A model generated the notes under the pieces. That model searched no databases, had not been told where the DNA came from, and was given only the letters and a program-made list of their open reading frames with translations. From a virus, in the IMG/VR virus record IMGVR_UViG_3300030104_005123, positions 1 through 24,147 of that record: a stretch of 24,147 nt of DNA. One strand, 5' to 3'. Both the position numbers and the translations under genes were made by a program. This document shows positions 1 through 9,327 of the stretch, in pieces. The stretch's first letter is position 1; each line of letters starts with the position of its first letter.

Positions 1-542
1 CATTCCTGCGTTTGCAGTTCCCCCCGCTATAACAGCACCAACTCCAGAGGAGATGTTAACTTCTCCCCCGAGAATCGCGCCGAATTGTTTATGTACTTTG
101 TGTTCTTCACCCCCCCCTATAAAACTATAACCATGATAAATTTTATTATTAGCGCCTCCGCCAATAACCGCATACTCTGGATTGACACCCGAGACGCTGA
201 CAATCTCATTTGCCGTCCCTCCCACAACAACTCCCGCATTGGTACCTTTAATGGCATTTGCTGACCCACCCCCAATAAAATTATTATTATCAGAAACACC
301 ATCTCCGCTAATTAAATTATTTTTACCACCAGCTATGACAGAATAATTACCTGTGATAATATCATTATTTTCACCACCCACGCTGGAAGCGAACTTTGAC
401 TCTGAGATATCTACTCCAGAGCCACCACCAATAAAATTAAAATCACCTCCAATGCCCGAAATTTGATTATCCGCACCACCAGCAATTGCATCATAATCAC
501 CACTAATGATATGACCCGAACCACCAACAATAACAGAACCAG
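1..542 (-). repeat. YadA-head-like GGxxNxI repeat array in the fibre gene
   Basis: About eleven successive units are encoded here, for example VIVGGSGHIISG, AIAGGADNQISG, VIAGGKNNLISG and AVIGGGANNKIYH. The spacing varies between about 12 and 20 residues. The array reaches the window edge and may continue. Repeats of this form stack as a beta-roll in trimeric adhesin heads; a host-binding role here is inferred. Confidence 0.7.
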
Positions 543-3003
543 TTGAGTAGATGTTTGAGTTGCTTGCTGATAGGATTGATTTATGAGCTTGAACTATTGT
601 TTGCACAACGCCTATTGCATCTTTAATCGACATGACCCCCTCGTCACTAGAATCAGCTTTGATTTCTACCACGGAGTCTCCCCCAGCATCATAAACGTCC
701 ATCTTGCCCCTCTTATTAGAGTCACTACTCAGGACAATACTCTCGTTCGCAGAGGAATCGAGTAGCGTCATTTTACCTTGACTATTACCATCAACAACCA
801 AGGTCATTCTTGCGGTGCCGCCCGCGTCATAGAAGTCGGCTTGTCCCCTGCTGCTAGTGTTGGATAACTTAACGCTATCAACTCCAGCCGTATCCTTGAC
901 TATGATTTCACCTGCGTTATTTGAATCAGCCTTAAGTGTCAGAATTCTATTTGAGGTATCACCATCGGCATAGATATCAACTCCCGCATCATCACTCGAA
1001 TCAGTCTTTATAGTTAGTGGGGCGGTTGGAGTGATACTAGTCCCAACGCTTATATCATTGGTCGTTGTCTTACCGTTATCGGTGGCCGTCTGGAGAGTTA
1101 CCGCAGCAGCACCCCCACCAGCATCTCCCGTAAGAAGGTAAGGCTTTCCTCCTGGACCAGTTAGCCTATTTCCCGCTCCTGACCCCATTGTATTCCCCCA
1201 GACATGTAATTTTGAGTCGTCAGAGGTCAAGGGGTTTTGCGTTCCGATTCCAACGGTGCCTTCAACTATCATACCATTGGTCGGGGCCGCTGTCGCGCCC
1301 GCGTAGTTAGCGCCAAAGCTTGCGTTACCATGAACGTCTAATTTGCTCGCAATTGATGTGCTAGCGCGACTGTTGGGTGTTCCAATAGCTACTTGTTCAT
1401 CTTTAGTGAGCAAGGTAATTGGGTAACCGTCTGAATCATGGGTTATACTTAGGCATTCCCCCGTAATATAACCACTTACATTAAAGCTACCACTTACATT
1501 CGTGTGATGATTGTGAACATCAACATCGAAAATCGTGAGATTATTTTCGTTGAAGTTTTGAACTTGCAAGCCACTGCATCTTAATTGTCCACTTAATTGT
1601 TGATTTCCAGAGTCTAATATTACTTCGTTTCTATCCGCAAAGGTTTCTTCGGATATTTCATGTGGCTCAAGGCTATAAGGCCCAACACACCATGTAGTTC
1701 CCGTGTTTGTGGTGCTTTTGGGTACAATTTTAAAGTAATGACCCGATTCGTAGTTTATATTTTGGTCGGCATTATCACTTGCCTGATTATCAGAAATATG
1801 GTCTTGGGTGATATATATACTACTTTGCACTCTTCCCTGACGCGCAGGAAAGTGACCTAAAAAATTACTCGGAGATATATCGAAAGATTCCGTAGGTTCT
1901 GCGTATACGTCATAACCTTTAAATTTAGTAAACCTTGGATCGGTGCGGTTATTAATAATAAAAACAATAGACCCCGTGTTTGGCGAGCCGCTTTCTATCA
2001 TCTTGCGGCTTGTAAAGGCCATTAAATCACTGAATCCTGTGTATCCCGTAGAGGTGCCACTGTTTATGAAATTATTAAAAGACTCATTTCTGAATAATCC
2101 GCCCGATGCTAATACGGTAATATTTTCAATTTCTAGTTGATTACTATATAGATAAAATTCTGTAGTCGCAGTCTTCCCATCAGTTGCATTAACCTCGAAT
2201 CTAATTCCATACTCACCTGTCCACTGGCCAAATATATCTTTATTGTCTTCTTGTGATACAGTTAATGTGCGTTGGCGATAACCGCTTTTAAAATTCGGAA
2301 AAGCTATATGTTGGTCGTGTTCAGCGCCAGTTGAATTTAGAATCGATGCGTTATACTCTTTAAACCACGGGTTATTTGCAAATTCTTGACTACTCGCCAA
2401 TTGCTTACCCATTCTATCGGTTAGGTTCAGCGTTACATCTACACTTCTCCTTTTTAAGATACCGCTACCCGTGGCTGTTTTGTTAAAGTCTCCTGTATTT
2501 GGAGTCAGATTAGTCTGAAACTGATGCTCTGTTTTTAAGGTGGTGAAGTCAACTCCGTAATAGTTGGTATTGTTGGAAGCAGAGGTCGTTCCGATGCCAA
2601 CATTCTTTGTCGCGGGAACCCTACCCGTAAAAAAATTACCGCCGCCTTGAAAAACTACGAATGGCACATTCGTGTAACTTGTGTTTGAGGTTAAGCCTGT
2701 GGCTTCACTTCTTCCATCGTGACACGGTAAACCAACAACAGTATTAACATCTCCCGTGATGACGGCGCCAGTGGTTATCCAGTCGTTTGAGTAACCGCCG
2801 TAATCAAAGGGGTTATAACTCGGAATAGTTGCCCAGCTAGGATAAGTAGCATTAAAAATTGTTTTAATCGAGGTGAATCCAGAAGACGTTAAGGCTGTAT
2901 TAGCGCCCGTTAAGCCCGAAGCGTTAACTATGAGGTCGGTATTATAAATTCTGGCCCCTGTGGGCTGAATGACCGTTACAAATGATGATTCAGTTTGATA
3001 CAT
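1..3003 (-). CDS. Tail fibre / adhesin with YadA-head-like repeats (partial, C-terminus beyond left edge)
   Basis: The minus frame is open for 1001 codons from the ATG at 3003 to base 1 with no stop, so the C-terminus lies outside the window. It starts 14 bases after the tip gene J and is the last visible gene of the tail operon. Residues 1-650 are beta-rich and Gly/Ser/Thr/Asn-rich. They contain VGIGT-type motifs and KLDVHG/KLHVWG phrases typical of phage fibres, plus a His-rich HNHH stretch near residue 500 that recalls metal-binding HxH sites in trimeric fibres. Residues about 660-805 carry imperfect repeats of the form DSxxxGxxxxYDAGG. Residues about 820-1001 carry eleven or so short repeats of the form [VIF]-x-G-G-x-x-N-x-I, which resemble the left-handed beta-roll head of trimeric autotransporter adhesins such as YadA. 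The likely role is receptor binding by a trimeric fibre at the tail tip. A chaperone or peptidase C-terminal domain cannot be excluded because the end is missing. Confidence 0.85.
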   Translation of the reverse strand, partial: MYQTESSFVTVIQPTGARIYNTDLIVNASGLTGANTALTSSGFTSIKTIFNATYPSWATIPSYNPFDYGGYSNDWITTGAVITGDVNTVVGLPCHDGRSEATGLTSNTSYTNVPFVVFQGGGNFFTGRVPATKNVGIGTTSASNNTNYYGVDFTTLKTEHQFQTNLTPNTGDFNKTATGSGILKRRSVDVTLNLTDRMGKQLASSQEFANNPWFKEYNASILNSTGAEHDQHIAFPNFKSGYRQRTLTVSQEDNKDIFGQWTGEYGIRFEVNATDGKTATTEFYLYSNQLEIENITVLASGGLFRNESFNNFINSGTSTGYTGFSDLMAFTSRKMIESGSPNTGSIVFIINNRTDPRFTKFKGYDVYAEPTESFDISPSNFLGHFPARQGRVQSSIYITQDHISDNQASDNADQNINYESGHYFKIVPKSTTNTGTTWCVGPYSLEPHEISEETFADRNEVILDSGNQQLSGQLRCSGLQVQNFNENNLTIFDVDVHNHHTNVSGSFNVSGYITGECLSITHDSDGYPITLLTKDEQVAIGTPNSRASTSIASKLDVHGNASFGANYAGATAAPTNGMIVEGTVGIGTQNPLTSDDSKLHVWGNTMGSGAGNRLTGPGGKPYLLTGDAGGGAAAVTLQTATDNGKTTTNDISVGTSITPTAPLTIKTDSSDDAGVDIYADGDTSNRILTLKADSNNAGEIIVKDTAGVDSVKLSNTSSRGQADFYDAGGTARMTLVVDGNSQGKMTLLDSSANESIVLSSDSNKRGKMDVYDAGGDSVVEIKADSSDEGVMSIKDAIGVVQTIVQAHKSILSASNSNIYSTGSVIVGGSGHIISGDYDAIAGGADNQISGIGGDFNFIGGGSGVDISESKFASSVGGENNDIITGNYSVIAGGKNNLISGDGVSDNNNFIGGGSANAIKGTNAGVVVGGTANEIVSVSGVNPEYAVIGGGANNKIYHGYSFIGGGEEHKVHKQFGAILGGEVNISSGVGAVIAGGTANAGM
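530..1025 (-). repeat. Imperfect YDAGG-type protein repeat in the fibre gene
   Basis: On the minus strand this stretch encodes repeated units such as SSRGQADFYDAGG, KRGKMDVYDAGG and ADSSDDAGVDIYADGD, roughly 20-25 residues each, alternating with KADSS/SSDS turns. The next stretch (about 542 down to 1) encodes the different GGxxNxI repeat. The two repeat types abut, which suggests modular assembly of the fibre shaft. Confidence 0.6.
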
Positions 3004-3017
3004 TTATTTTCAAAGTT

Positions 3018-6000
3018 TTAACGAATACCGACGAAGTTCACAAACATCTTATCAAAAGTAGTTATTTGTTCAAATAAAACAAAAAAGCCTGTTGAGTCAT
3101 ACGAGGAGTCGAAGTATGCCGCTTCATTTGGATTGGCACCTCTGTTGCCCAAGCAGTTTACGGATAGCCCTACATGTCCAATTGTGTTTAGGTTATCCAT
3201 TGTCACAGTTGTGTTGGATGTGGGTACATTTACAGTTCTAGTTACACCATTTGACAATTGTAAGCGACAATTGTAACCCGTTGCTGTCGTTGGTGAGCCA
3301 TTGAGGGTATCTGTCCATCCAGCTTTTACAAAAAAGGTGTCATCTATACTACCTTCTCCCGTTATGATACCAGTGAGTGTTGGGGCTTTTAATGTTTCAA
3401 ATGTTCTACCGTCAACAACCTGACTAACTTGGTAAGCAAAAGTATTAGTTTCGGGAAGAATACTAATGTCGGAATCAATTAATTTATATTTACCTGTATC
3501 GTATTTAGTGGCAGAAACAGTGTATTCATTTGGCGCCTGTTCTGCAACGCTAACGACTTTATAAATAAAGTCACTTGCATCTTTTATTTTAAATTTAACT
3601 GGGCTCCCAAGCTTAATGAATGGTAGTAAACTGTAATTATCAATACCCGTTACAGTGCAGCCGTAGTCTTCGTTCCTTACTCCGCTAAAATTTAAAACGG
3701 TGGTTTGAGTTGGCGCTGTAATACTAAAATCGGACTCACTGAATCCTCGGGTCGCTCCATGCATAGTTCCAGAGAATACACCTGTAGTTCCCGAAAACAT
3801 TTCGTAAGTAGGGCCTGCTGGGTCACGCCACGGCACACCTAGACCACTAAAAGTGTTTACTCCTGTTCTACTTAATTCATAAAGGGTATGAGTTCCAGTT
3901 CCACTGCTAATAAAATCCCATGTTCCAGTGTTAGCTATTTTGTTTTTACCCCCACTACTGAATACCCATCCAGTGTATTCTGGAGCAAAATGTAAAACGT
4001 TAAGACCAGTTCCTGATGCTGGATGCGCTAATGTGCCCGTGTAATAAGCGTATTGCTGGAATTTTGGGTCTGCGAAACCTGTGGCGTCAACGTATCCTCC
4101 TGTATATCCTCCAAACTTATAAAGACCAGTGTACATTTGGTCAAAATTCTTCGGCGCACCATTAAATAATAAACCTGTAATATGAAAAGATTCGACTCTT
4201 TGCCTGCGTTTTTGAGCGCGTTTTTGAGTAGCAAAAAAGTCATCTCTCCCCGTCGGCGTAAATACGGTCAATTGCCCCGTGTAGTCGCTAGCATCGAACT
4301 GAGTGCTTAAGCGAATTGTTCCTGTTCCATGAGTATAAGCCTGCTCATCTACATCTAAAACACGAGCAATATTACTTTTATTTGTTTTTAAATCATCTTC
4401 AATAATTATTAAATCTCCAGGTCTACACAATAACGACTCTAAACCAGCATTAAAGGCGACATTTTGATTTTCTTGAATAGATTCAAAAACGTAGTGTTGA
4501 GCGATCCTCCTTGCCATCGAACGCGAAGTTACGCCAACTCCAGCGATTCGTGTTTTGAAAACGCCGCGCTGTCTCACGTCCTCCTCATCTTCTATGACTT
4601 CAATTTTAGGTTCAAAAGCCTCAAATCGATCTTTGTAAGATATTTCAATAGTGTTGTATTGTTGGTCCCTCCTATTGTTGGAGTATGAAAACAATCCATC
4701 CCTAACTGTTTCGTTCGTGAATAGGGCGACAGGACTACGCGGCCTATCATCAGCAAAGTTTAATTCGGAGTTGCCATAAAAGACCTTACCCCTGAATAAG
4801 TTTGCGATTAAGTTAACTGCGTCATACACTTTTTCGCCTTTTGAAAAAACTATATTACAAGAATAACGTGGTTCTAAACCTCCGTGACCATCAGGCACAC
4901 CCTCAAAATAACCCTCGGAATCAACAGCGTCACAAAAGCGTCCTATTTTGTAAAGCTCCCATTTATTAATGTCTTCCTCTGCCACCTGATTCCCAAGGCC
5001 ATATCTTTTATTGGTTAATAAATCATATAGAATCCACGCGGGATTATCAGTCCATTTTAGTTCAGACGCGAAAGTTCCATCCCAGTCTCCTACATATACC
5101 TGTTTCTTTTTACGAGGAGTGTTATCAAAAGCGTTGGGATTGTAACTGGTAGAATCTGGGTCATTTGACGCTTTAATTTGCGAGTAGTACCTTTTGTCCA
5201 TACCATTAGAGTCAACGGGGAAATAATTACTGGGGACCCTTACCAGTTTTAATTTGGCGTCATAACTCCTTTGTGGTAATTGACCAAAAGTCCTAGAGTC
5301 CAGCTTTGTACCTATTATGGAAGACAGTGGATAGTTTAATTTGGTGTCAATTATTTCGGTGACTTTATCTAAACTTATTGCTTTGTTTATCAATACCGAA
5401 TTCGTTTCTGTAGAGAGTTTTTCCACTCTTACATATCTTTTCCTTAATGTTCCTTCTTTTATTTCGTCATTATCTATGCAATCCTGTTCTGTGTAGATTG
5501 GAGGTAATTTTATAGGGACATTTGTGTTGCCCCTGCCAAAACCCTGCTTCTTCTGGCCAACATTTAGATACGCTATATGTTGCATAGGACCCATGGGCCT
5601 ATCTAGGTGCTCGGGGTTTATCCCGCCGTCTGGGTTTCCTATGTCAATTAAAACAGGGCTTTCTACCAAAGCTATCATTCTAAAGTAGTGTCGAGCGTAC
5701 ACCTCTTTTGTGCCGTCTTCTGTAATTTCGCCCGTTTCTATAAGAAAATTAATTGGAGCAGGATAGGCTTTCCCTATGGAAAATACCTTGGTCGCCCCAC
5801 CTGGTGTGCCATCCCACATCGACGCAGACGTGGATCTTGCTATGTGATCACTTAAATTGCTAACATTTAAGGTTATAAAAACCTGATTAACATTTGGGTT
5901 AGTGACAACATGAATGGCGGGGACAGCATCTTCATCCCACTTATCATTTCCAAAAAAGCCACCTGCCCATGTATCGAAACGTTTATACAAGAGTTGGTTA

Positions 6001-8108
6001 CGAGACCCTCTTCCAGCATAACGTCTATCTTGACTACCTTCGTTTAGGGGGAGCGCTAAGGGTTGCGGTGGCCCCGTAGGATCTCCACGGCCCCAAAATC
6101 TTGGGCCGTTCCGATGATATGGGTATTCATATTGGTGGTTTCCTCCATCGGGACCAAAAAGTGTCCTGCCGTTACCCGCGAGCATATATCGCGTGACCGC
6201 TATTCGCTGAACGTCACCATTTGCTCTAAAAGCGCCAAAAAGTTTTTGGTTGTAAGGTACATCAATAAAAACCCTGTTAAAATGTTTTAAAGGAGCTTGG
6301 TTTTCTTTGCCGTCCCTGAATTCAGCAAGTATGTTTGAGTAGTTATACTTTAGCGTATCAAAGCCCCATTGGTTAGGGGATATACCATTTTGGGTAGGAG
6401 GAACGTCGTCTACGGTATAGTCTACAGAACTTATTGAAGTTAACAGATCTAAAATTTCAGCGTTTATTCCATGAATTGCTCGACTTAATCTTATCGGTGG
6501 TGTGTTTTCGGACCACTCCTTAGAGGCGCCATCCCAATACTCCTTAGTGATCAGGCTCTCTTTTGGAAATACCAAAAGCATGAAACCCCTCAATTCTCCC
6601 GTCAAAAATCCATCTTTTCTAAGCACTAAGTCGCCAATGTTTCCTTCTTGGTTTGCGCCATCCAACCGTTGTACGACGGGTGTTAAAAAATCAAATATCT
6701 TAACGCCGTGCAAATCGGCTAGTTTTGCAGACACATTTTCACCTTTGGCGTTTTTAAATTTAAACGAGGCTTTTAATAAAGGCGATCCTGCGAAACGGAT
6801 GCCGTCTGGTTTTTCACTGACTGGGAATGCAGTCATGGCTTTGTCACTCAAGTCGCTTTGGAAAGAATCGGGTTTAAAAATGCAATAAAAACCCATGTCC
6901 TTTAATTGATTTTGCAAAAATTCCCCAAACATTTGCTGTAAAGGCGACTCACCATTATCTCCGTCAGTGGTGTAGTCTTCCCAATTTGAATTCATTTGCG
7001 ATAACGCCCTGCCCGCTATTATCGAACTGTATCCAAGTGCAGTTTCAAACCCATTATCTTCAGCCAAACTTTGTATACCAAATAACCCCATTGGATCACC
7101 CTCAACACTGCCCTCTGAGGGGTTATTAAAAAGAGGCACCTTCGGGAATCTTTTACCAACACCACAAAAGCCCACATAATCCATAGCTGAAGGGCTTGGG
7201 GGTCTCTGTGCATATTGCTCTTGGTTTCGCGCTGCACCCAATATATCATCAGAGTTAACACCTAATAAAACGTTTGATCCAGTCCATGCTCCCGTCCAAT
7301 CATTAGTGCGCGTGTCTACATCGGAAGATATATTTTGTCCCGTGTGAGCATTAACCCAACGTAAATTATCAATATTGTTTCCTACATATTCTCCATAATC
7401 TCCACCCGCCAATTGTAATTGAGCCAACCCTGGAAATCTAAAAGGATTAGCGGGGTTGGTTTTTTGGGTTGATCCTTCGTTTTCTCTACCACCCCATCCA
7501 ATTAAAAAAGTATTAGACCCAGTATCTAGCACATTGTAATAAGCTTCAGAAACTGGACTGAAGATATCTGTTTCTCCAGCGGGAAGGTCGGTTGAAAAAT
7601 TTTCTTGATAGTAAAGTGGTGAACCCTCAAACAGGGGCGTATTAGTATTTGCGGCGCGACCCGTAAGAAGAAGGGAGTTGACGCCAGTTTGAATATTTTT
7701 GAAAAAATTGGTAAAGTCACTTACATTGCTACCGCTTAAGCTGCCCAGTTTTTCAATTTGAGCCTCCTTGGCAACCCCGCGTATAATCTTTGAATCAGTT
7801 ATAGCTACAGGAACATCATCAAGATAAACACCTTGTAAGATATTTTGACTGTCCGTAACTACACCCTGCCCATTCACAAGGCCCGCGATTGGCCCATCGG
7901 AAAGTAGGTCTACGGTTTCAGCGAAACTGTATGACGTACCGAAGACCATGTTGCCTAGCGTTGGTGGCCTGTACACCGCTGGCTTAGGTTTAGCGTAAAC
8001 AACCTTTGTTTCTCGCTGAACTACTACTTGAGGTGGTTGTGGAGGTTGCGCCCTTCGACTTCTTTTGCCGCCGCCAGCAAGTCTTAATTTTTTCCGTAGA
8101 TGCCTCAT
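3018..8108 (-). CDS. J: Tail tip / host specificity protein J
   Basis: The 1696-residue protein is the lambda gpJ-type central tip protein, placed directly after K and I homologues. Near the N-terminus (residues about 62-100) it has the family phrase LLSDGPIAGLVNGxxxVYLDDVPV. The conserved core begins at W1025 with WILYDLLTNKRYGLG, followed by ELYKIGRFCDAV, a PRYSCN segment and a YNTIEISYKD segment. This matches the lambda order, but lambda J is about 1130 residues and reaches this core several hundred residues earlier. A large insertion therefore lies between roughly residues 110 and 880. The C-terminal third is Gly/Thr-rich with an FN3-like stretch near residues 1590-1660. The ATG at 8108 shares its A with the stop of gene I (TAATG), so translation is probably coupled. 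J forms the tip hub and receptor contact in siphoviruses. Confidence 0.93.
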   Translation of the reverse strand: MRHLRKKLRLAGGGKRSRRAQPPQPPQVVVQRETKVVYAKPKPAVYRPPTLGNMVFGTSYSFAETVDLLSDGPIAGLVNGQGVVTDSQNILQGVYLDDVPVAITDSKIIRGVAKEAQIEKLGSLSGSNVSDFTNFFKNIQTGVNSLLLTGRAANTNTPLFEGSPLYYQENFSTDLPAGETDIFSPVSEAYYNVLDTGSNTFLIGWGGRENEGSTQKTNPANPFRFPGLAQLQLAGGDYGEYVGNNIDNLRWVNAHTGQNISSDVDTRTNDWTGAWTGSNVLLGVNSDDILGAARNQEQYAQRPPSPSAMDYVGFCGVGKRFPKVPLFNNPSEGSVEGDPMGLFGIQSLAEDNGFETALGYSSIIAGRALSQMNSNWEDYTTDGDNGESPLQQMFGEFLQNQLKDMGFYCIFKPDSFQSDLSDKAMTAFPVSEKPDGIRFAGSPLLKASFKFKNAKGENVSAKLADLHGVKIFDFLTPVVQRLDGANQEGNIGDLVLRKDGFLTGELRGFMLLVFPKESLITKEYWDGASKEWSENTPPIRLSRAIHGINAEILDLLTSISSVDYTVDDVPPTQNGISPNQWGFDTLKYNYSNILAEFRDGKENQAPLKHFNRVFIDVPYNQKLFGAFRANGDVQRIAVTRYMLAGNGRTLFGPDGGNHQYEYPYHRNGPRFWGRGDPTGPPQPLALPLNEGSQDRRYAGRGSRNQLLYKRFDTWAGGFFGNDKWDEDAVPAIHVVTNPNVNQVFITLNVSNLSDHIARSTSASMWDGTPGGATKVFSIGKAYPAPINFLIETGEITEDGTKEVYARHYFRMIALVESPVLIDIGNPDGGINPEHLDRPMGPMQHIAYLNVGQKKQGFGRGNTNVPIKLPPIYTEQDCIDNDEIKEGTLRKRYVRVEKLSTETNSVLINKAISLDKVTEIIDTKLNYPLSSIIGTKLDSRTFGQLPQRSYDAKLKLVRVPSNYFPVDSNGMDKRYYSQIKASNDPDSTSYNPNAFDNTPRKKKQVYVGDWDGTFASELKWTDNPAWILYDLLTNKRYGLGNQVAEEDINKWELYKIGRFCDAVDSEGYFEGVPDGHGGLEPRYSCNIVFSKGEKVYDAVNLIANLFRGKVFYGNSELNFADDRPRSPVALFTNETVRDGLFSYSNNRRDQQYNTIEISYKDRFEAFEPKIEVIEDEEDVRQRGVFKTRIAGVGVTSRSMARRIAQHYVFESIQENQNVAFNAGLESLLCRPGDLIIIEDDLKTNKSNIARVLDVDEQAYTHGTGTIRLSTQFDASDYTGQLTVFTPTGRDDFFATQKRAQKRRQRVESFHITGLLFNGAPKNFDQMYTGLYKFGGYTGGYVDATGFADPKFQQYAYYTGTLAHPASGTGLNVLHFAPEYTGWVFSSGGKNKIANTGTWDFISSGTGTHTLYELSRTGVNTFSGLGVPWRDPAGPTYEMFSGTTGVFSGTMHGATRGFSESDFSITAPTQTTVLNFSGVRNEDYGCTVTGIDNYSLLPFIKLGSPVKFKIKDASDFIYKVVSVAEQAPNEYTVSATKYDTGKYKLIDSDISILPETNTFAYQVSQVVDGRTFETLKAPTLTGIITGEGSIDDTFFVKAGWTDTLNGSPTTATGYNCRLQLSNGVTRTVNVPTSNTTVTMDNLNTIGHVGLSVNCLGNRGANPNEAAYFDSSYDSTGFFVLFEQITTFDKMFVNFVGIR

Positions 8109-8911
8109 TATCCCCTTATGCTTATGCTTCTAATAACTTGAGCTTCACCGTCATTGCGGTTAGTGCCGTATTCTTGGGATGTTTTATAATCCTCTGGGTC
8201 ACCCAACATCATGCTTACAGGCTCCAATTCACATGGATATGATTTCACAGACGCTTGAATAACATTAGAGCCAATCCTTAATCTACCATACCCAATAGGC
8301 AATGGTGCGCCTTGTGCTGCTAAATTTGCTCTACCACCGAAAACATAAGAATTTGCTGATGCGCCAGCTTCCGCTGATGCACCAGCGGTTTCTTCTATTA
8401 CGGTTATAGGGTCAAGTGCTTTGGGTGGTTTGGGCGCTTCCATTACGGGCGGTTTAGGCGTAAGAGCCTTCGATAACAGAGACATTCCCACGCCCTTGAT
8501 GATAGTGCCGCCGATACCACTTAGTGCGCCTCCCGCACCAAAAGCGCCACCTATAGCTCCCACAGCGCCACCTATAGCCCCACCGACAGCGCCTATAGCT
8601 CCTCCCACAGCACCCGCTACACTACCAACAGCACCAATAACCGCTGGTATAACACCTGCACCTGCAATAACGGGAACTAGATCGATTTGAGTTGCAGTTC
8701 GCAACTTCTCTGGCGCGATATCCCTAAGGCGTTCATTATCGACTATGATATCATAAAAGAATCCCTGTAATTGTAGTTGTCCCAGTCTATGAAGAAATCC
8801 ATCCCTATTGCAGTCAATTGCGCGGACAACATCCGTAACTTTACCCAGCCGAAGAGAAAATTGTTTTCCATATTCTTGCGCTAAAATACCATGTAAATTT
8901 ACCCGTGTCAT
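8108..8911 (-). CDS. I: Tail assembly protein I
   Basis: This 267-residue protein matches lambda gpI in order and architecture. Residues 1-80 form a ubiquitin-like N-terminal domain starting MTRVNLHGILAQEYGKQF and including the VVRAIDCNRDGF segment. Residues about 84-155 are almost entirely Gly/Ala/Ile/Val (repeated AVGGAIG), a hydrophobic segment typical of this family. The C-terminal part has a PLPIGYGRLRIGS phrase. In lambda, gpI is needed for assembly of the tail tip and is not found in the mature virion; the same role is inferred here. The start overlaps the stop of the upstream JAMM gene by 4 bases (ATGA), and its own stop overlaps J by 1 base. Confidence 0.88.
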   Translation of the reverse strand: MTRVNLHGILAQEYGKQFSLRLGKVTDVVRAIDCNRDGFLHRLGQLQLQGFFYDIIVDNERLRDIAPEKLRTATQIDLVPVIAGAGVIPAVIGAVGSVAGAVGGAIGAVGGAIGGAVGAIGGAFGAGGALSGIGGTIIKGVGMSLLSKALTPKPPVMEAPKPPKALDPITVIEETAGASAEAGASANSYVFGGRANLAAQGAPLPIGYGRLRIGSNVIQASVKSYPCELEPVSMMLGDPEDYKTSQEYGTNRNDGEAQVIRSISIRG

Positions 8912-9327
8912 ATCAATGCCTTTATCCTGTTAAGTATCTTTACATCTGATTCTGTTTTTTGCGGTGTAAAAATATGAGTTTTTTTAGTATTTAAACTATA
9001 AATTAAAAAGGGTTGACATGAGATTTCGGCCATCTTAATATCAAATTCAGAAGGTTCTTCATTACCGACAATGTGACTGTGAAAAATGGCCACCATTTCA
9101 TATTTTGCTTTAAAGAGTAGGTAATTTAGCGGATTTATCATAAAATATTGCGATGGTTCATCAGCTTCATTTTGTTCCATCTGAAGAATAAAATTATTAT
9201 TTTTTTTATCAAATCCTACAAATCCGCATATTTCTAGCGCCAAATAACTATGGGCCAGTTCTGATACTTTAAGCAAAAGCTCGCGTGGGTCTTTAAAAGT
9301 TTGTTCCTTCTCCATAAGAAAATCCAT
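8908..9327 (-). CDS. K-like JAMM/MPN metallopeptidase of the tail tip, lacking the NlpC/P60 domain
   Basis: The chosen start (ATG at 9327, preceded by AGGA 4 bases upstream) gives 139 residues; a TTG at 9348 would add seven. E32 (in LEICGF) and the motif HSH-x7-S-x-x-D (H83, H85, S93, D96) are the complete zinc site and catalytic set of a JAB1/MPN/Mov34 peptidase. Lambda gpK has this domain at its N-terminus and an NlpC/P60 cysteine peptidase at its C-terminus. Here only the JAMM half exists and no NlpC-like gene follows, because I comes next with a 4-base overlap. The reading frame overlaps the end of L by about 35 bases. The likely role is tail-tip assembly or processing, or cell-wall access on injection. 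Confidence 0.88.
   Translation of the reverse strand: MDFLMEKEQTFKDPRELLLKVSELAHSYLALEICGFVGFDKKNNNFILQMEQNEADEPSQYFMINPLNYLLFKAKYEMVAIFHSHIVGNEEPSEFDIKMAEISCQPFLIYSLNTKKTHIFTPQKTESDVKILNRIKALI

Noticed and set aside
1-542. CRISPR-like or tandem DNA repeat array
   Set aside because: The regular pattern is protein-level (GGxxNxI); at DNA level units differ in length and sequence and there are no spacers.
1660-2140. Plus-strand frames of 65-66 codons
   Set aside because: They are antisense to the continuous tail-fibre frame and have no promoter, no ribosome site and no protein-like composition.
6502-6888. Plus-strand frame of 128 codons
   Set aside because: It lies antisense inside gene J, whose frame here has clear protein sense; the plus product has no motif.
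8421-8690. Plus-strand Pro/Ala-rich frame of 89 codons
   Set aside because: It is the mirror image of the Gly/Ala-rich segment of tail protein I; GGC/GCC repeats always read as Ala/Pro on the other strand.
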